Shown piece after piece: positions 16,447 through 24,633 of a stretch of 64,000 bases of DNA; position 1 is the first letter of the stretch, and every line of letters starts with the position of its first letter. Location: NCBI GenBank assembly GCA_014647935.1, contig BMQD01000008.1:186001-250000 (forward strand), read 5' to 3'. Position numbers and translations under genes: made by a program. Source of the stretch: Planomonospora parontospora. Lineage in GTDB: Bacteria; Actinomycetota; Actinomycetes; Streptosporangiales; Streptosporangiaceae. The notes under the pieces are model-generated. The model was given only the letters and a program-made list of their open reading frames with translations, had not been told where the DNA came from and did no database searches.

Positions 16447-18801
16447 CTACGCCAGCAGGGACTGCAGGTCGCGGTCACCGCGCTCGCGCAGGCGGGCCAG
16501 GAGGTCGGCCTGGCTCACCGGCCCCGTCATCCCGATCCGGGTGGCGATGACCCTGGCGGCCTGCTCGGGCGTGCCGCTCGGCGCGGTGTAGCCCACCAGC
16601 CGCAGGGCCCGCGCGATCGGTTCGGTCCCGGAGGCCGCGGCGGGCAGGTGCCGGGCGCGCAGCACCCCCTCCTCGGACAGCGTCAGGAACAGGTGGCCGC
16701 CCTCCTTGGCGCCCACGTCGTGCAGGAGGAGCACGAGCGACTCCAGGGCCGGCCGGTCGCGCCAGCGCAGCGTCATCTCGCCGACCATGCTGGTGACCGT
16801 ACGGCTGTCGCCGGGGGCCATGCCCAGGTAGGCGGCGAACCCGCTGGGCAGCGGGCACTCGGCGCCCGCGAGGTGGTCGGCGGTGATGTCGACCCGCAGC
16901 CACCAGCGGCCGTCCGGCTGCCGGAAGCAGCGCCGGGTGAGCGACACGTCCTTGAGCGGCCGGGCGGCGGCGTCGGGCGGGAACGAGGACTCGAAGAAGC
17001 CGGGCCTGCCGGAGGAGGACGCGGCGCCGAAGGGGTCCGCGGCCCCGGGCGGCGACGGCGGTCCCGCCTCGTCGGCCGGTTCCCGGAAGGGCTCCGGACC
17101 GTCCTTCCGGGCGGGTTCCGGGCGGTCCTGCCGGAAGGGCTCGGGGCCGTCCTTCCGGGTGGGTTCAGGGCCGGGCCGCGCGGGCGCCGGGCCCGGTTCC
17201 GGGTGCGGTTCCGGGCGGGACGGGGCCTGCCGCGGGGACGCGCCGTTGGCGCGGCGGGCCGACTCTCCGGCACCGAGGATGCGCAGCTGCGGCACGTTCT
17301 CCAGCCACTCCTTGGCGACCTCGGGGTGGATGCCGAGGGTGGAGACCAGTTCGAGGGCCCGGCCGACGGTCGGCGGGCGCTCGGCGCTGCTGATCAGGTC
17401 GCGGGTCCGGTGGCGCAGGTCGGCGATGTCACCGTCCACCAGCCAGTCGCCGACGAGGTAGTAGTCGGGCAGGGTCGCCAGCACGAACTGCCAGGCGGGC
17501 ACGTCGAGGGAGTGCAGCTCCCACGTGTGCCAGTCGGCCGCGTCGATCAGCCGGTCGACGGGCGCGGCCTTGCCGAGGGTCCTCCTGAGCGCGGTCAGGT
17601 GGTCGCGGTACGGCGCAGCCTCATCGGAGGCGAGCCAGCGCCGCAGCCGTGCGCGCAGCTCGGCCTCGGCGTCCCGGACCACCTCGGGCTGGACCGCGAA
17701 GAGCTTGGACAGCGACTCCACCGCCGCGGGATCGTCGGTGAAGACCCTGTTCTGCGCGACGGCCCAGCTCAGATCCTCCAGGTCGAGGAAGGCCGTGTCG
17801 AGCAGCGCGTGCAGGCTGGGCGCGCGTCGCGGCACGTCCTGCCCGGCGGCCTCGGCCTCGTCCCCGGGCTCGTCCGGGTCCGCGGCCGTGGCCTCGTCTC
17901 CGGCCTCGGCTTCGTCCCGGGCCTCGGCTCCGGCCTCGTCCGCGAACGCCGGGACCGCGGGCTCCTCCGGCACGCCGCCCGCTCCGGTGAGCCCGGGCCC
18001 GGCCTCGTGCTCGGCTTCCGGTTCGGGCACGGTTTCCGGGTCGGGCTCGTACTCGGCTTCCGGCTCCGGCCCGGTCGTGCGCTCCGGGAAGGGGGCGGGC
18101 TCGAAGACGCTGAGGCCCGCGGAGCCGGATCCGCGCGCGGGTTCGGACGCGGCCCCCCGCACGGGTTCGGGGGCGGCCTCGGATTCGGACGCGGTCCCGT
18201 ATACGGGTTCGGGGGCGGTCTCGGGGGAGGCCTCCTCCGAGGCGGATCCGCGTGCGGTCTCGGGGGAGGCCTTGAGCTCAGGTTCGGAAGAGGCCTCGCG
18301 CACGGGCTCGCGCACGGGTTCGGAAGAGACCTCGTGCACGGGTTCGGGGGCGGTCGCGCGCGCGGGCTCCGGAGCGGCGGTCCGGGAACCGCCGGGCACC
18401 GGGGAGAGCCGGGCGAAGACCGCGCCGAAGAGCGTGTGCAGCAGCGGGCGGGGCTGCACGAAGGGCTGGTCCCGCAGGTCGTGGCCGGTGAAGGAGAGCA
18501 GTCCCGGCCAGGAGCCGGCCCGGTCGAGGGCGATGGCCGTACAGGGCTCGTCGGCCTCGTCGGGGTCCAGGACGTACAGGGCGGGCAGGACGTCGCCCAC
18601 CGACGCGGCGGGCCAGTGCTCCAGGGCGATCTCCGTGACGATCTCCGCGAGCCGCTCGGGCCCCAGCACGGCGAGCACCGCGGGCAGGGGCAGGCTGCGC
18701 CACCAGGCGTCCGGCAGATCGGGCTGGTCGCGCAGGAGCGGGATCGCGGCCGCGTCGCTCCAGCGCAACGGCGGCACGAGGTCACTCAGACAGACGTTCA
18801 T
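16447..18801 (-). CDS. Paralogue of protein A with long acidic Pro/Glu linkers (operon protein B)
   Basis: About 784 residues, unrecognised family. The N-terminus (MNVCLSDLVPPLRW) and the C-terminal ~170 residues match protein A (VSLTRRCFRQPDGRWWLRVD; PSGFAAYLGMAPG; RARHLPAA). The middle (HALLDTAF...LRRWLASDEA) aligns with A's HTH region, but the sigma-4 helix is eroded to LFAVQPEVVRDAEAELRARL. Two low-complexity stretches (~137-325 and ~507-613) rich in SEP/PEP repeats replace A's winged-helix part. It is the first gene of the apparent four-gene operon, with its own upstream promoter-like gap. ATG 18801 follows GAAGGG by 6 nt; GTG 18807 is an alternative. Confidence 0.72.
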   Translation of the reverse strand: MNVCLSDLVPPLRWSDAAAIPLLRDQPDLPDAWWRSLPLPAVLAVLGPERLAEIVTEIALEHWPAASVGDVLPALYVLDPDEADEPCTAIALDRAGSWPGLLSFTGHDLRDQPFVQPRPLLHTLFGAVFARLSPVPGGSRTAAPEPARATAPEPVHEVSSEPVREPVREASSEPELKASPETARGSASEEASPETAPEPVYGTASESEAAPEPVRGAASEPARGSGSAGLSVFEPAPFPERTTGPEPEAEYEPDPETVPEPEAEHEAGPGLTGAGGVPEEPAVPAFADEAGAEARDEAEAGDEATAADPDEPGDEAEAAGQDVPRRAPSLHALLDTAFLDLEDLSWAVAQNRVFTDDPAAVESLSKLFAVQPEVVRDAEAELRARLRRWLASDEAAPYRDHLTALRRTLGKAAPVDRLIDAADWHTWELHSLDVPAWQFVLATLPDYYLVGDWLVDGDIADLRHRTRDLISSAERPPTVGRALELVSTLGIHPEVAKEWLENVPQLRILGAGESARRANGASPRQAPSRPEPHPEPGPAPARPGPEPTRKDGPEPFRQDRPEPARKDGPEPFREPADEAGPPSPPGAADPFGAASSSGRPGFFESSFPPDAAARPLKDVSLTRRCFRQPDGRWWLRVDITADHLAGAECPLPSGFAAYLGMAPGDSRTVTSMVGEMTLRWRDRPALESLVLLLHDVGAKEGGHLFLTLSEEGVLRARHLPAAASGTEPIARALRLVGYTAPSGTPEQAARVIATRIGMTGPVSQADLLARLRERGDRDLQSLLA

Positions 18802-18822
18802 CCGCACCCTTCACCAGCACCT

Positions 18823-18897
18823 CTGATTTGCCCGAGTCGTTCCTCGTCGCTGGAGAACGAGACTCATGGAACAGACCATAGTCTGGCAAATCGCCTT
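18823..18897 (-). promoter_or_regulatory. Probable promoter/operator of the helicase operon
   Basis: The 121-bp gap upstream of protein B holds an inverted pair GATTTGCC (18823) / GGCAAATC (ending 18897) about 60 bp apart and a compact inverted repeat CAGAC-CATA-GTCTG. On the minus strand the latter contains TATGGT, a plausible -10. Local GC is lower than in the genes. Confidence 0.4.
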
Positions 18898-18922
18898 AGC
18901 GCATCGGGTGGTCTCAGCGGGC

Positions 18923-19675
18923 TCAGCGGCGGACGGCCGCGAACCGGAGCCGCACGTAGTCGGCCATCCAGCCGGTCTCCCGGCGCAGTGCGGGCGCTGC
19001 CAGCTCGTTCACCCGTCGCAGCAGGGATTCGATCAGCTCCGCGGGGAGCTGGTGCAGCAGCGAACCGGCGAACATCCGTACCCAGTCCGCCGCTCCGTTG
19101 GGGCATTCGTCAAGTGGAGTCGGCCGGTCGAAGTACTCGAGAATTCGGACGACGAAGCCGCCCTTCTCCAGCCGGCCGGCGTACTCGGCGGGGGTCGGGA
19201 AGTACCACGGCAGATCCGGATCGGGCAGCCCGTGCTCCCGCCAGGCGGTGGAGACCGCCGCCGTCAGCGCGGCGCAGTTGCCCGCCCCGCCCATCTCGGC
19301 CACGAACCGGCCGCCCGGGGCCAGCGCCTCCCGGACGCTGGAGATCACCGCGTCGGGCTCGCTCCCCATCCAGTGCAGGGCCGCGTTGGAGAAGACCGCG
19401 TCGTACGGCTGCGCGACCACGAAGTCGCGTCCGTCGCCGACGATGAAGTCCAGCCCGGGGTACTGCGCCAGAGCCTTCTCAATCATGGCGGGGGAGCCGT
19501 CGATCCCCAGGACGTGCGCGCCCCGGGAGGCGATCTCCGCCGTCAGCACGCCGGTGCCGCAGCCGAGGTCCACGATCCGCTCCCCGGGCCGGGGGTCCAG
19601 CAGGTCGACCAGGGGGGCGCCGTGCGCCGAGACGTATCCGAAGCCGCCGTCGTAGGTGCGAGCGTTCCACGTCAT
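18923..19675 (-). CDS. Class I SAM-dependent methyltransferase
   Basis: About 250 residues, Rossmann methyltransferase resembling trans-aconitate methyltransferase. Motif I is IVDLGCGTGVLTAEIASRG, followed by VLGIDGSPAMIEKA and the motif IV-like YDAVFSNAALHWM. Substrate unknown. ATG 19675 (MTWNARTYDGGFGYVSAHG) matches the usual N-terminus of the family; the upstream in-frame start at 19738 adds a non-family tail. It is transcribed in the same direction as the accessory operon, 121 nt upstream of it. Confidence 0.88.
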   Translation of the reverse strand: MTWNARTYDGGFGYVSAHGAPLVDLLDPRPGERIVDLGCGTGVLTAEIASRGAHVLGIDGSPAMIEKALAQYPGLDFIVGDGRDFVVAQPYDAVFSNAALHWMGSEPDAVISSVREALAPGGRFVAEMGGAGNCAALTAAVSTAWREHGLPDPDLPWYFPTPAEYAGRLEKGGFVVRILEYFDRPTPLDECPNGAADWVRMFAGSLLHQLPAELIESLLRRVNELAAPALRRETGWMADYVRLRFAAVRR

Positions 19676-19804
19676 CAGGCTCGGCGTGTCGTATCGCACG
19701 ATGATCAGCTCACATTCCGAGGCCGACCGGCCCCTCACCAGTACCCTCCGGACACTTTAGAGCCTCGGACATCCCGCGACGCAGCGGTCACACCGATCCC
19801 CCGG

Positions 19805-20899
19805 TCAACCGGCGTCGCGGTCCCACTCGCGCGTGACCACGGTCTTCGCCGCGTCCGTCTCCGGAACGGTGAGGACCACCGGCCGGGCCTTCGTCGCCGG
19901 GAGCCGGGCGGCGAGCTCGGCGTCCAGGGTGCCGTTCATCCGCATGGCCTCCATCCGGACGGGCCGGGCGTACCCCTTCAGGAACAGGTTCTGGCCCCGG
20001 TCGGAGAACAGGAACTCCTGCCAGAGCCGGGCCGCGGCGGGGTGCGGCGCGGCGGCGCTGACGGCCTGGACGTGGTAGGAGGCGATCACGGCGTCGCCGG
20101 GGATCACCACCTTCCAGTCGGGTCCGCCCGCCCCCGGCTCCCCGGCGGCCCGCGCGGCGTTGAGGAAGTCCCAGTCCAGCACGACCGAGGGCGGCCGCCC
20201 GTCGGTCACCAGGTTCCCGGCCGCCGCCAGGTCGTCGAAGAACTCCACGCCCCGCTCCGCGTCGGCCCGGCCGCCGCGCAGAGAGGCCGACATCACGGCG
20301 CCGAAGGCGGCCGCGTTCCGCCGCGGGTCCCCGGGCAGCCACACGGCGTGGCCCGGCTTGAGGAGGTCGGCGTAGGAGGCCGGGGCCGCGACCCGGCGCG
20401 CGTCGTACCCGATGGACATGTAGCCGCCGTAGGCCGCGTACCACTTCCCGGAGTGGTCCTTGAGGTGGTCCGGGAGGTCCTGCCAGCCGCGGACCTTGTA
20501 GGGGGCCAGGGAGTCCGCCTCGGCGACCGCCACCTCCAGGCTCAGGTCGAACACGTCGGGCTTGAGGTGCCCGGCCGCCTCGATCGCCCGCCGGCCGCCC
20601 GCCCCGGGTTCGAGCTCCTTCACCTCGATGCCGTACTCGTCGGAGAAGGCGTCGATGACCTCGCCGTAGTTCACCCAGTCCCGGGAGAGCCCGACCACGT
20701 TGAGCGAGCCCTCCTTCCTGGCCGCCTCGACGAGGCGCTCCATGCTGGTGAAGCCCTCCTCCAGGGAGGCGGCCTGGAGCTTCACCGGAGGCAGCGGCGT
20801 GCCCTCGGTGGCCGGCGCGCCGCCGCATCCGGTGATCGCGGTGGCGAGGACCACGGCGGTGGCGATGGCGAATCGGGTGCGTGCAGTCACACCGGGCAT
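19805..20899 (-). CDS. Extracellular solute-binding lipoprotein (iron/polyamine ABC type)
   Basis: 364 residues. The signal sequence ends in the lipobox AITGCGG, so it is membrane-anchored outside the cell. The mature part resembles type II periplasmic binding proteins of the Fe(3+)/spermidine class: SLNVVGLSRDWVNYGEVIDA, FSDEYGIEVKELEPG, LKPDVFDLSLE and a C-terminal LWQEFLFSDRGQNLFLKGYARPV. No permease or ATPase gene is adjacent, so it is an orphan receptor or its partners lie elsewhere. ATG 20899. Confidence 0.87.
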   Translation of the reverse strand: MPGVTARTRFAIATAVVLATAITGCGGAPATEGTPLPPVKLQAASLEEGFTSMERLVEAARKEGSLNVVGLSRDWVNYGEVIDAFSDEYGIEVKELEPGAGGRRAIEAAGHLKPDVFDLSLEVAVAEADSLAPYKVRGWQDLPDHLKDHSGKWYAAYGGYMSIGYDARRVAAPASYADLLKPGHAVWLPGDPRRNAAAFGAVMSASLRGGRADAERGVEFFDDLAAAGNLVTDGRPPSVVLDWDFLNAARAAGEPGAGGPDWKVVIPGDAVIASYHVQAVSAAAPHPAAARLWQEFLFSDRGQNLFLKGYARPVRMEAMRMNGTLDAELAARLPATKARPVVLTVPETDAAKTVVTREWDRDAG

Positions 20900-20954
20900 A
20901 CTCTTGGCGGTGATCGCGGCGGTCGAGGAGGCGCGACCGTTCTTGGTGAACGGC

Positions 20955-21179
20955 TTACGCCCGGCCCGGGACGACTTTGGCCGCCACGAGGGTCCGCTCG
21001 TCGATCTCGACCAGGGCTCCGCCGCGCCTGCGCACGCCGAGCACTCCGTCCCGCCAGAATTCCAGCTCGCCGACGGCGTCCCGGAAACCCTCCGGGACCC
21101 TTCTCCGGGTCGTTACTCTTTTCCCCACGTCAGCGGGGGTTATGGTGATGCTGAGGCGGGCGCCGAAGCCAGGATTCAT
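20955..21179 (-). CDS. Small SH3-like domain protein (Rv0428c-type N-terminal domain)
   Basis: 74 residues preceded by a strong GGGAGGGGG ribosome site. The sequence (ITPADVGKRVTTRRRVPEG, GELEFWRDGVLGVRRRGG, LVEIDERTLVAAKVVP) resembles the SH3-like domain that in many actinobacteria precedes a GNAT acetyltransferase. Here the acetyltransferase part is absent and the frame stops, so it is either a genuine stand-alone domain or a remnant. It is divergent from the ferredoxin gene. Confidence 0.7.
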   Translation of the reverse strand: MNPGFGARLSITITPADVGKRVTTRRRVPEGFRDAVGELEFWRDGVLGVRRRGGALVEIDERTLVAAKVVPGRA

Positions 21180-21288
21180 CTCGTTTGCCCCCCTCCCGTT
21201 TCAGAGTCCCGGTGGGCACGGCAATACTAGGGCGTAGCAACCCGCGGTCGAAGTCGTGCCTAGGTGCGTAAAGAAGAAGGAGCCCGAG

Positions 21289-21615
21289 GTGACCTACGTC
21301 ATCGCGCAGCCTTGCGTGGACGTGCTTGACAAGGCGTGCATCGAGGAGTGCCCCGTCGATTGCATCTACGAGGGCGAGCGCATGCTCTACATCCACCCCG
21401 ACGAGTGTGTGGACTGCGGTGCGTGCGAGCCTGTCTGCCCCGTCGAGGCGATCTTCTACGAGGACGACCTTCCCGAGCAGTGGAAGGACTTCTACAAGGC
21501 GAACGTGGACTTCTTCGAAGACCTCGGCTCGCCCGGCGGCGCCTCCAAGGTCGGAAAGATCGAGAAGGACCACCCGGTCGTCGCGGCCCTGCCGCCGCAG
21601 GCCGAGGAGCACTAG
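21289..21615 (+). CDS. fdxA: Seven-iron ferredoxin (3Fe-4S/4Fe-4S)
   Basis: 108 residues from GTG 21289. The cysteine pattern ([17 protein letters not shown], then [15 protein letters not shown]) is that of actinobacterial FdxA/FdxC seven-iron ferredoxins; the acidic C-terminus ([17 protein letters not shown]) is also typical. It carries electrons to redox enzymes such as P450s. I chose GTG 21289 over the upstream ATG 21256 because AAGGAG lies 6 nt before it and MTYVIAQPC is the family N-terminus. dapC lies 154 nt downstream, the same order as fdxC-dapC of M. tuberculosis (from memory). Confidence 0.95.
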   Translation: MTYVIAQPCVDVLDKACIEECPVDCIYEGERMLYIHPDECVDCGACEPVCPVEAIFYEDDLPEQWKDFYKANVDFFEDLGSPGGASKVGKIEKDHPVVAALPPQAEEH

Positions 21616-21769
21616 ACGGCCTCGGGCGGGGGCGGCGCGCGCGAAGGATCGCCAAGGCCATCGAAGGCCGTCGCGAAGGACATCGCCGAGGACGCGGCCC
21701 CCGCCGACCGGACCCACCGACGACCTTCCCCCGCTCGCCCCGGGCCGGGGCGCGACAGCGGAGAGAACT

Positions 21770-22849
21770 GTGATCGGGCTGCCTGACTTCCCCTGGGACC
21801 GCCTCACGCCGTACAAGGAACTGGCGCTGGAGCACCCCGACGGGATCGTCGACCTGTCGGTGGGCACCCCCGTCGACCCGGTGCCCGACGTCGTACGGAG
21901 GGCGCTGGCGGACGCCTCCGACAGCCCCGGTTACCCGCTGACCTACGGCACGGAGCGGTTGCGCGCCGCCGCGGCCGGCTGGCTGCGGCGCAGGCACGGC
22001 GTGGCCGTCGACCCGGCGGCCGTGCTGCCGCTGATCGGTTCCAAGGAGTTCGTGGCCTGGCTGCCGACGCTGCTGGGTGTCGGGCCCGGCCAGCGGGTGA
22101 TCTTCCCCGAGCTGGCCTACCCCACCTACGACGTGGGCGCCCGCCTCGCCGGCGCGGAGCCGTACGCCACGGACGGGCTGGTCGCGCTCGGGCCGGAGCG
22201 GGTGCCGCTGGTCTGGGTGAACTCCCCGTCCAACCCCACCGGCCGGGTCCTGCCCGCCGAGCACCTGCGCAAGGTCGTCTCCTGGGCGCGCGAGCACGGC
22301 GCGGTCGTCGCCTCCGACGAGTGCTACATCGAGCTGGGCTGGGAGGAGGAGCCGATCTCGATCCTCCATCCGGACGTGTGCGGCGGCTCCCACGAGGGAC
22401 TGCTCGCGGTGCACTCGCTCTCCAAGCGCTCCAACCTGGCCGGCTACCGCGCGGGTTTCGTCGCCGGCGACCCCGCGCTGGTCAAGCGGCTGCTGGAGGT
22501 CCGCAAGCACGCGGGCATGATGGTCCCGGCGCCGGTCCAGGCGGCGATGACCGCGGCGCTGGACGACGACGCGCACGCCGAGGAGCAGCGGACCCGCTAC
22601 GCGGCCCGGCGGGCGGTGCTCCGCCCCGCGCTGGAGGCCGCGGGCTGGCGGATCGAGCACTCCGCCGCCGGGCTCTACCTGTGGGCGTCCGACGGCACCG
22701 GCTGCTGGGACCAGGTGCGCGCTCTCGCCGGGAAGGGGATCCTCGTCGCACCGGGGGAGTTCTACGGCACGGCCGGTGAGGGACATGTCCGGATCGCCCT
22801 GACGGCGAGCGACGAACGCATCGGTGCGGCGGTGCGCCGCCTCCAGTAG
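21770..22849 (+). CDS. dapC: Succinyldiaminopimelate transaminase
   Basis: 359 residues, fold-type I aminotransferase. The PLP lysine lies in SLSKRSNLAGYRAGF, the Asn in NSPSNPTGRV, the Asp/Tyr in VVASDECYIELGW, and a C-terminal Arg in GHVRIALT. The N-terminus LPDFPWDRLTPYKELA and the context (ferredoxin before, dapE nearby) identify the actinobacterial DapC that makes N-succinyl-LL-2,6-diaminopimelate for lysine and peptidoglycan. GTG 21770 follows GGAGAGAACT closely. Its TAG stop also forms part of a TAGGAT -10-like hexamer for the next gene. Confidence 0.93.
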   Translation: MIGLPDFPWDRLTPYKELALEHPDGIVDLSVGTPVDPVPDVVRRALADASDSPGYPLTYGTERLRAAAAGWLRRRHGVAVDPAAVLPLIGSKEFVAWLPTLLGVGPGQRVIFPELAYPTYDVGARLAGAEPYATDGLVALGPERVPLVWVNSPSNPTGRVLPAEHLRKVVSWAREHGAVVASDECYIELGWEEEPISILHPDVCGGSHEGLLAVHSLSKRSNLAGYRAGFVAGDPALVKRLLEVRKHAGMMVPAPVQAAMTAALDDDAHAEEQRTRYAARRAVLRPALEAAGWRIEHSAAGLYLWASDGTGCWDQVRALAGKGILVAPGEFYGTAGEGHVRIALTASDERIGAAVRRLQ

Positions 22850-22852
22850 GAT
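22847..22852 (+). promoter_or_regulatory. -10-like TAGGAT overlapping the dapC stop codon
   Basis: TAGGAT starts with the dapC TAG stop (22847-22849) and ends 8 nt before the ATG of the DUF4178 gene, which has no Shine-Dalgarno. This suggests that the downstream gene has its own leaderless transcript in addition to any read-through. Confidence 0.45.
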
Positions 22853-22860
22853 CGCGCGGC

Positions 22861-23562
22861 ATGACCCCTGAGGTCGCCGTGATACTCGGCCTGAGCGTGC
22901 TGACCGCGGTCCTGCTGCTGGGAGCGTTCTACGCGACCACCCGCCAGGACCGCAGGACGTCCGGGCCCGCGTCGTCCGGCGAGGCGACCACCGCTCCCGC
23001 CGGGACGGCCGGGCCGCCGCGGTCCGCGGCCCCGTCTCCTCCGCCGCCCGGACCCGAGGCCTCGGGCCATGTCGGCATCGACTACCCCGACCCCCGCACG
23101 ATCAAGGTCGGCGACACGATCGACCACCAGGGCGTGCGGGCCCGCGTGCTCGGCGCGATGCACCTGTCGCGGCAGGGCGTGCAGTGGACGGAGTACCTCC
23201 TCGACGACGGGACCCGCCACCGCCAGTGGCTCTCGGTCGAGATGCACCCCGGCCAGGCCCCCGGTGACGCACCCCACCTGGAGGTGCTGCTGTGGACGCC
23301 GGTCCCGTCCGAGGGGATGGTCCCGGCCAAGTCGATGATCATCGTGGAGGGGGTGGAGTTCTTCCCCGCCGACCGGGGCACCGCGGCGTTCCGCTCGGAG
23401 GGCTTCACCGGGATGCCCGACCGGGGGCTGCTCGACTTCGCCGACTACCGCGCCGCCGACGGCCGGCTGCTCTCCTTCGAACGCGTGCAGGGCGAGGGCT
23501 GGAACTCCTCCTACGCCCGGTCGCTGCCGCCCGGGTCGATCACGATTCTGAGCAGGGGCTAG
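22861..23562 (+). CDS. DUF4178 domain protein with N-terminal membrane anchor
   Basis: 233 residues: a single N-terminal transmembrane segment (VAVILGLSVLTAVLLLGAFYA), a Pro/Ala-rich linker (~30-70) and a C-terminal DUF4178-type domain (IKVGDTIDHQGVRARVLGAM, WTEYLLDDGTRHRQWLSVE, EFFPADRGTAAFRSEG, GWNSSYARSLPPGSI). Function unknown; DUF4178 proteins often accompany membrane-remodelling or polyamine genes, neither of which is adjacent here. It ends with a 4-nt convergent overlap with the next gene. Confidence 0.82.
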   Translation: MTPEVAVILGLSVLTAVLLLGAFYATTRQDRRTSGPASSGEATTAPAGTAGPPRSAAPSPPPPGPEASGHVGIDYPDPRTIKVGDTIDHQGVRARVLGAMHLSRQGVQWTEYLLDDGTRHRQWLSVEMHPGQAPGDAPHLEVLLWTPVPSEGMVPAKSMIIVEGVEFFPADRGTAAFRSEGFTGMPDRGLLDFADYRAADGRLLSFERVQGEGWNSSYARSLPPGSITILSRG

Positions 23563-24380
23563 GAGATCCGGACCGCACCCCGGGAGGCGCCGGGGTCGGC
23601 CGTCCATCCCTGCTCCTCGCCGCCCTCCGCGGTCCAGGAACGGCCGTCGTAGCCGATGCGGCGCAGGCCGTACCTCTGGGCGTGGGCGAGGGACCAGGAG
23701 GCGATCAGCCAGCCCTGCCTCCGGGAGGCCGCCTTGAGGGTGGTCCCGGCGCCGAGCGTGCGGGCCAGCTCCTTGGTCGCCTTGGCCGGCGCGGGGGCCG
23801 GGACGGGCGTCTCACCGCCCTCCAGGGGGAACCAGCAGTGCAGCGCGCCGGGCGCCCGCCCGGTGAACGCCGCGGCCAGGATCTTCGCGTTCTCCTCGTG
23901 CTGGGCGTACAGCGAGCCGTCGGCCGAGCGCTGCACCTCCTGGGCGGCCTCGTGCAGCGGGATCTTCTGGTAGCCCTTCACCTTGACCAGCCCCGCGAAG
24001 AACCTGCCGGCGGTGTAGACCGGGTCGAGCAGTTGCTCGGGGGTGCCCCAGCCCTGCGAGGGCCGCTGCTGGAACACGCCCACGGAGTCGCGGTCGCCGA
24101 ACGGCAGGTTGTACAGCTTGGACTCCTGGATGCCCGTGGCGTAGGCGATCACGACGGCCCGCTCGGGCAGCTTGCGGCGGTGGGCCACGCCGGCGATGGC
24201 CGCGGCCACCTGGGCCTGCTCGATCTCCAGGTCGAGGGTGCCCCCGGCGGCGGTGACCCGGCAGCCCTCATCCGTCGAGGGCCGGTCGAGCAACGCGAAC
24301 AGGCCCACGGTGATGGCCACCGCGAGCACGGCCACGATCGCGATGATCGCGATGACACCTGGGGAGAACCGCCGTCGCAC
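23559..24380 (-). CDS. Secreted/anchored lysozyme-like protein of unknown function
   Basis: About 273 residues. A basic N-terminus and a transmembrane segment (VIAIIAIVAVLAVAITVGLF) precede an extracellular domain with VVIAYATGIQESKLYNLPFG and DSVGVFQQRPSQGWGTPEQL, typical of a large actinobacterial family sometimes mislabelled as metal transporters; the ESK...GVFQQRPSQGWG block recalls transglycosylase/lysozyme folds. GTG 24380 is preceded by TAGGTT at 7 nt (24388-24393), so it is probably leaderless. Longer upstream reading frames run through the GC-rich palindromic gap and are rejected. Confidence 0.8.
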   Translation of the reverse strand: MRRRFSPGVIAIIAIVAVLAVAITVGLFALLDRPSTDEGCRVTAAGGTLDLEIEQAQVAAAIAGVAHRRKLPERAVVIAYATGIQESKLYNLPFGDRDSVGVFQQRPSQGWGTPEQLLDPVYTAGRFFAGLVKVKGYQKIPLHEAAQEVQRSADGSLYAQHEENAKILAAAFTGRAPGALHCWFPLEGGETPVPAPAPAKATKELARTLGAGTTLKAASRRQGWLIASWSLAHAQRYGLRRIGYDGRSWTAEGGEEQGWTADPGASRGAVRIS

Positions 24381-24387
24381 GGTGAAG

Positions 24388-24393
24388 AACCTA
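24388..24393 (-). promoter_or_regulatory. -10-like TAGGTT, 7 nt from a GTG start
   Basis: On the minus strand TAGGTT ends 7 nt before GTG 24380; no Shine-Dalgarno is visible. It decides the start of the secreted protein gene. Confidence 0.5.
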
Positions 24394-24509
24394 CCGGGCG
24401 CCGGACCGGTCCGCGGCCCGCCGGAGCCCGGTGCTCCCGGCCCCGCGGGCCCTTCCGCGAGCGACCGGGCCCGTACTGAGGCCGTCCCCGAGGCCGTACT
24501 GAGGCCGTT

Positions 24510-24541
24510 CCCGGGGAGGGGTCCCGGGACCCCTCCCCGGG
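24510..24541. repeat. Perfect 32-bp palindrome within a GC-rich repeat cluster
   Basis: Positions 24510-24541 form an uninterrupted palindrome centred on GTCCCGGGAC (24521-24530), with arms CCGGGGAGGG and CCCTCCCCGG. It is flanked by direct repeats: GAGGCCGT three times before it, and ATCCCGGGAACG then CCCGGGGACGGG-like units after it. It sits in the 253-bp gap between divergent promoters, so it is not an ordinary terminator. Confidence 0.85.
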
Positions 24542-24620
24542 GATCCCGGGAACGGATCCCGGGAACGGGCCCCGGGGACGGGCCTCGGGGACGGGGCGGG
24601 ACGGCGGCGCCGGGCGGTTG

Positions 24621-24626
24621 TAGGGT
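24621..24626 (+). promoter_or_regulatory. -10-like TAGGGT of a leaderless dapE promoter
   Basis: TAGGGT ends 7 nt before the dapE ATG 24634. No ribosome-binding site is present between them. Confidence 0.55.
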
Positions 24627-24633
24627 CGCCTGC

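Noticed and set aside
14749..19446. 1,565-codon plus-strand ORF
   Set aside because: Antisense shadow of the helicase/B genes; repeats such as GFGRGPPHGFGGG come from B's linker DNA.
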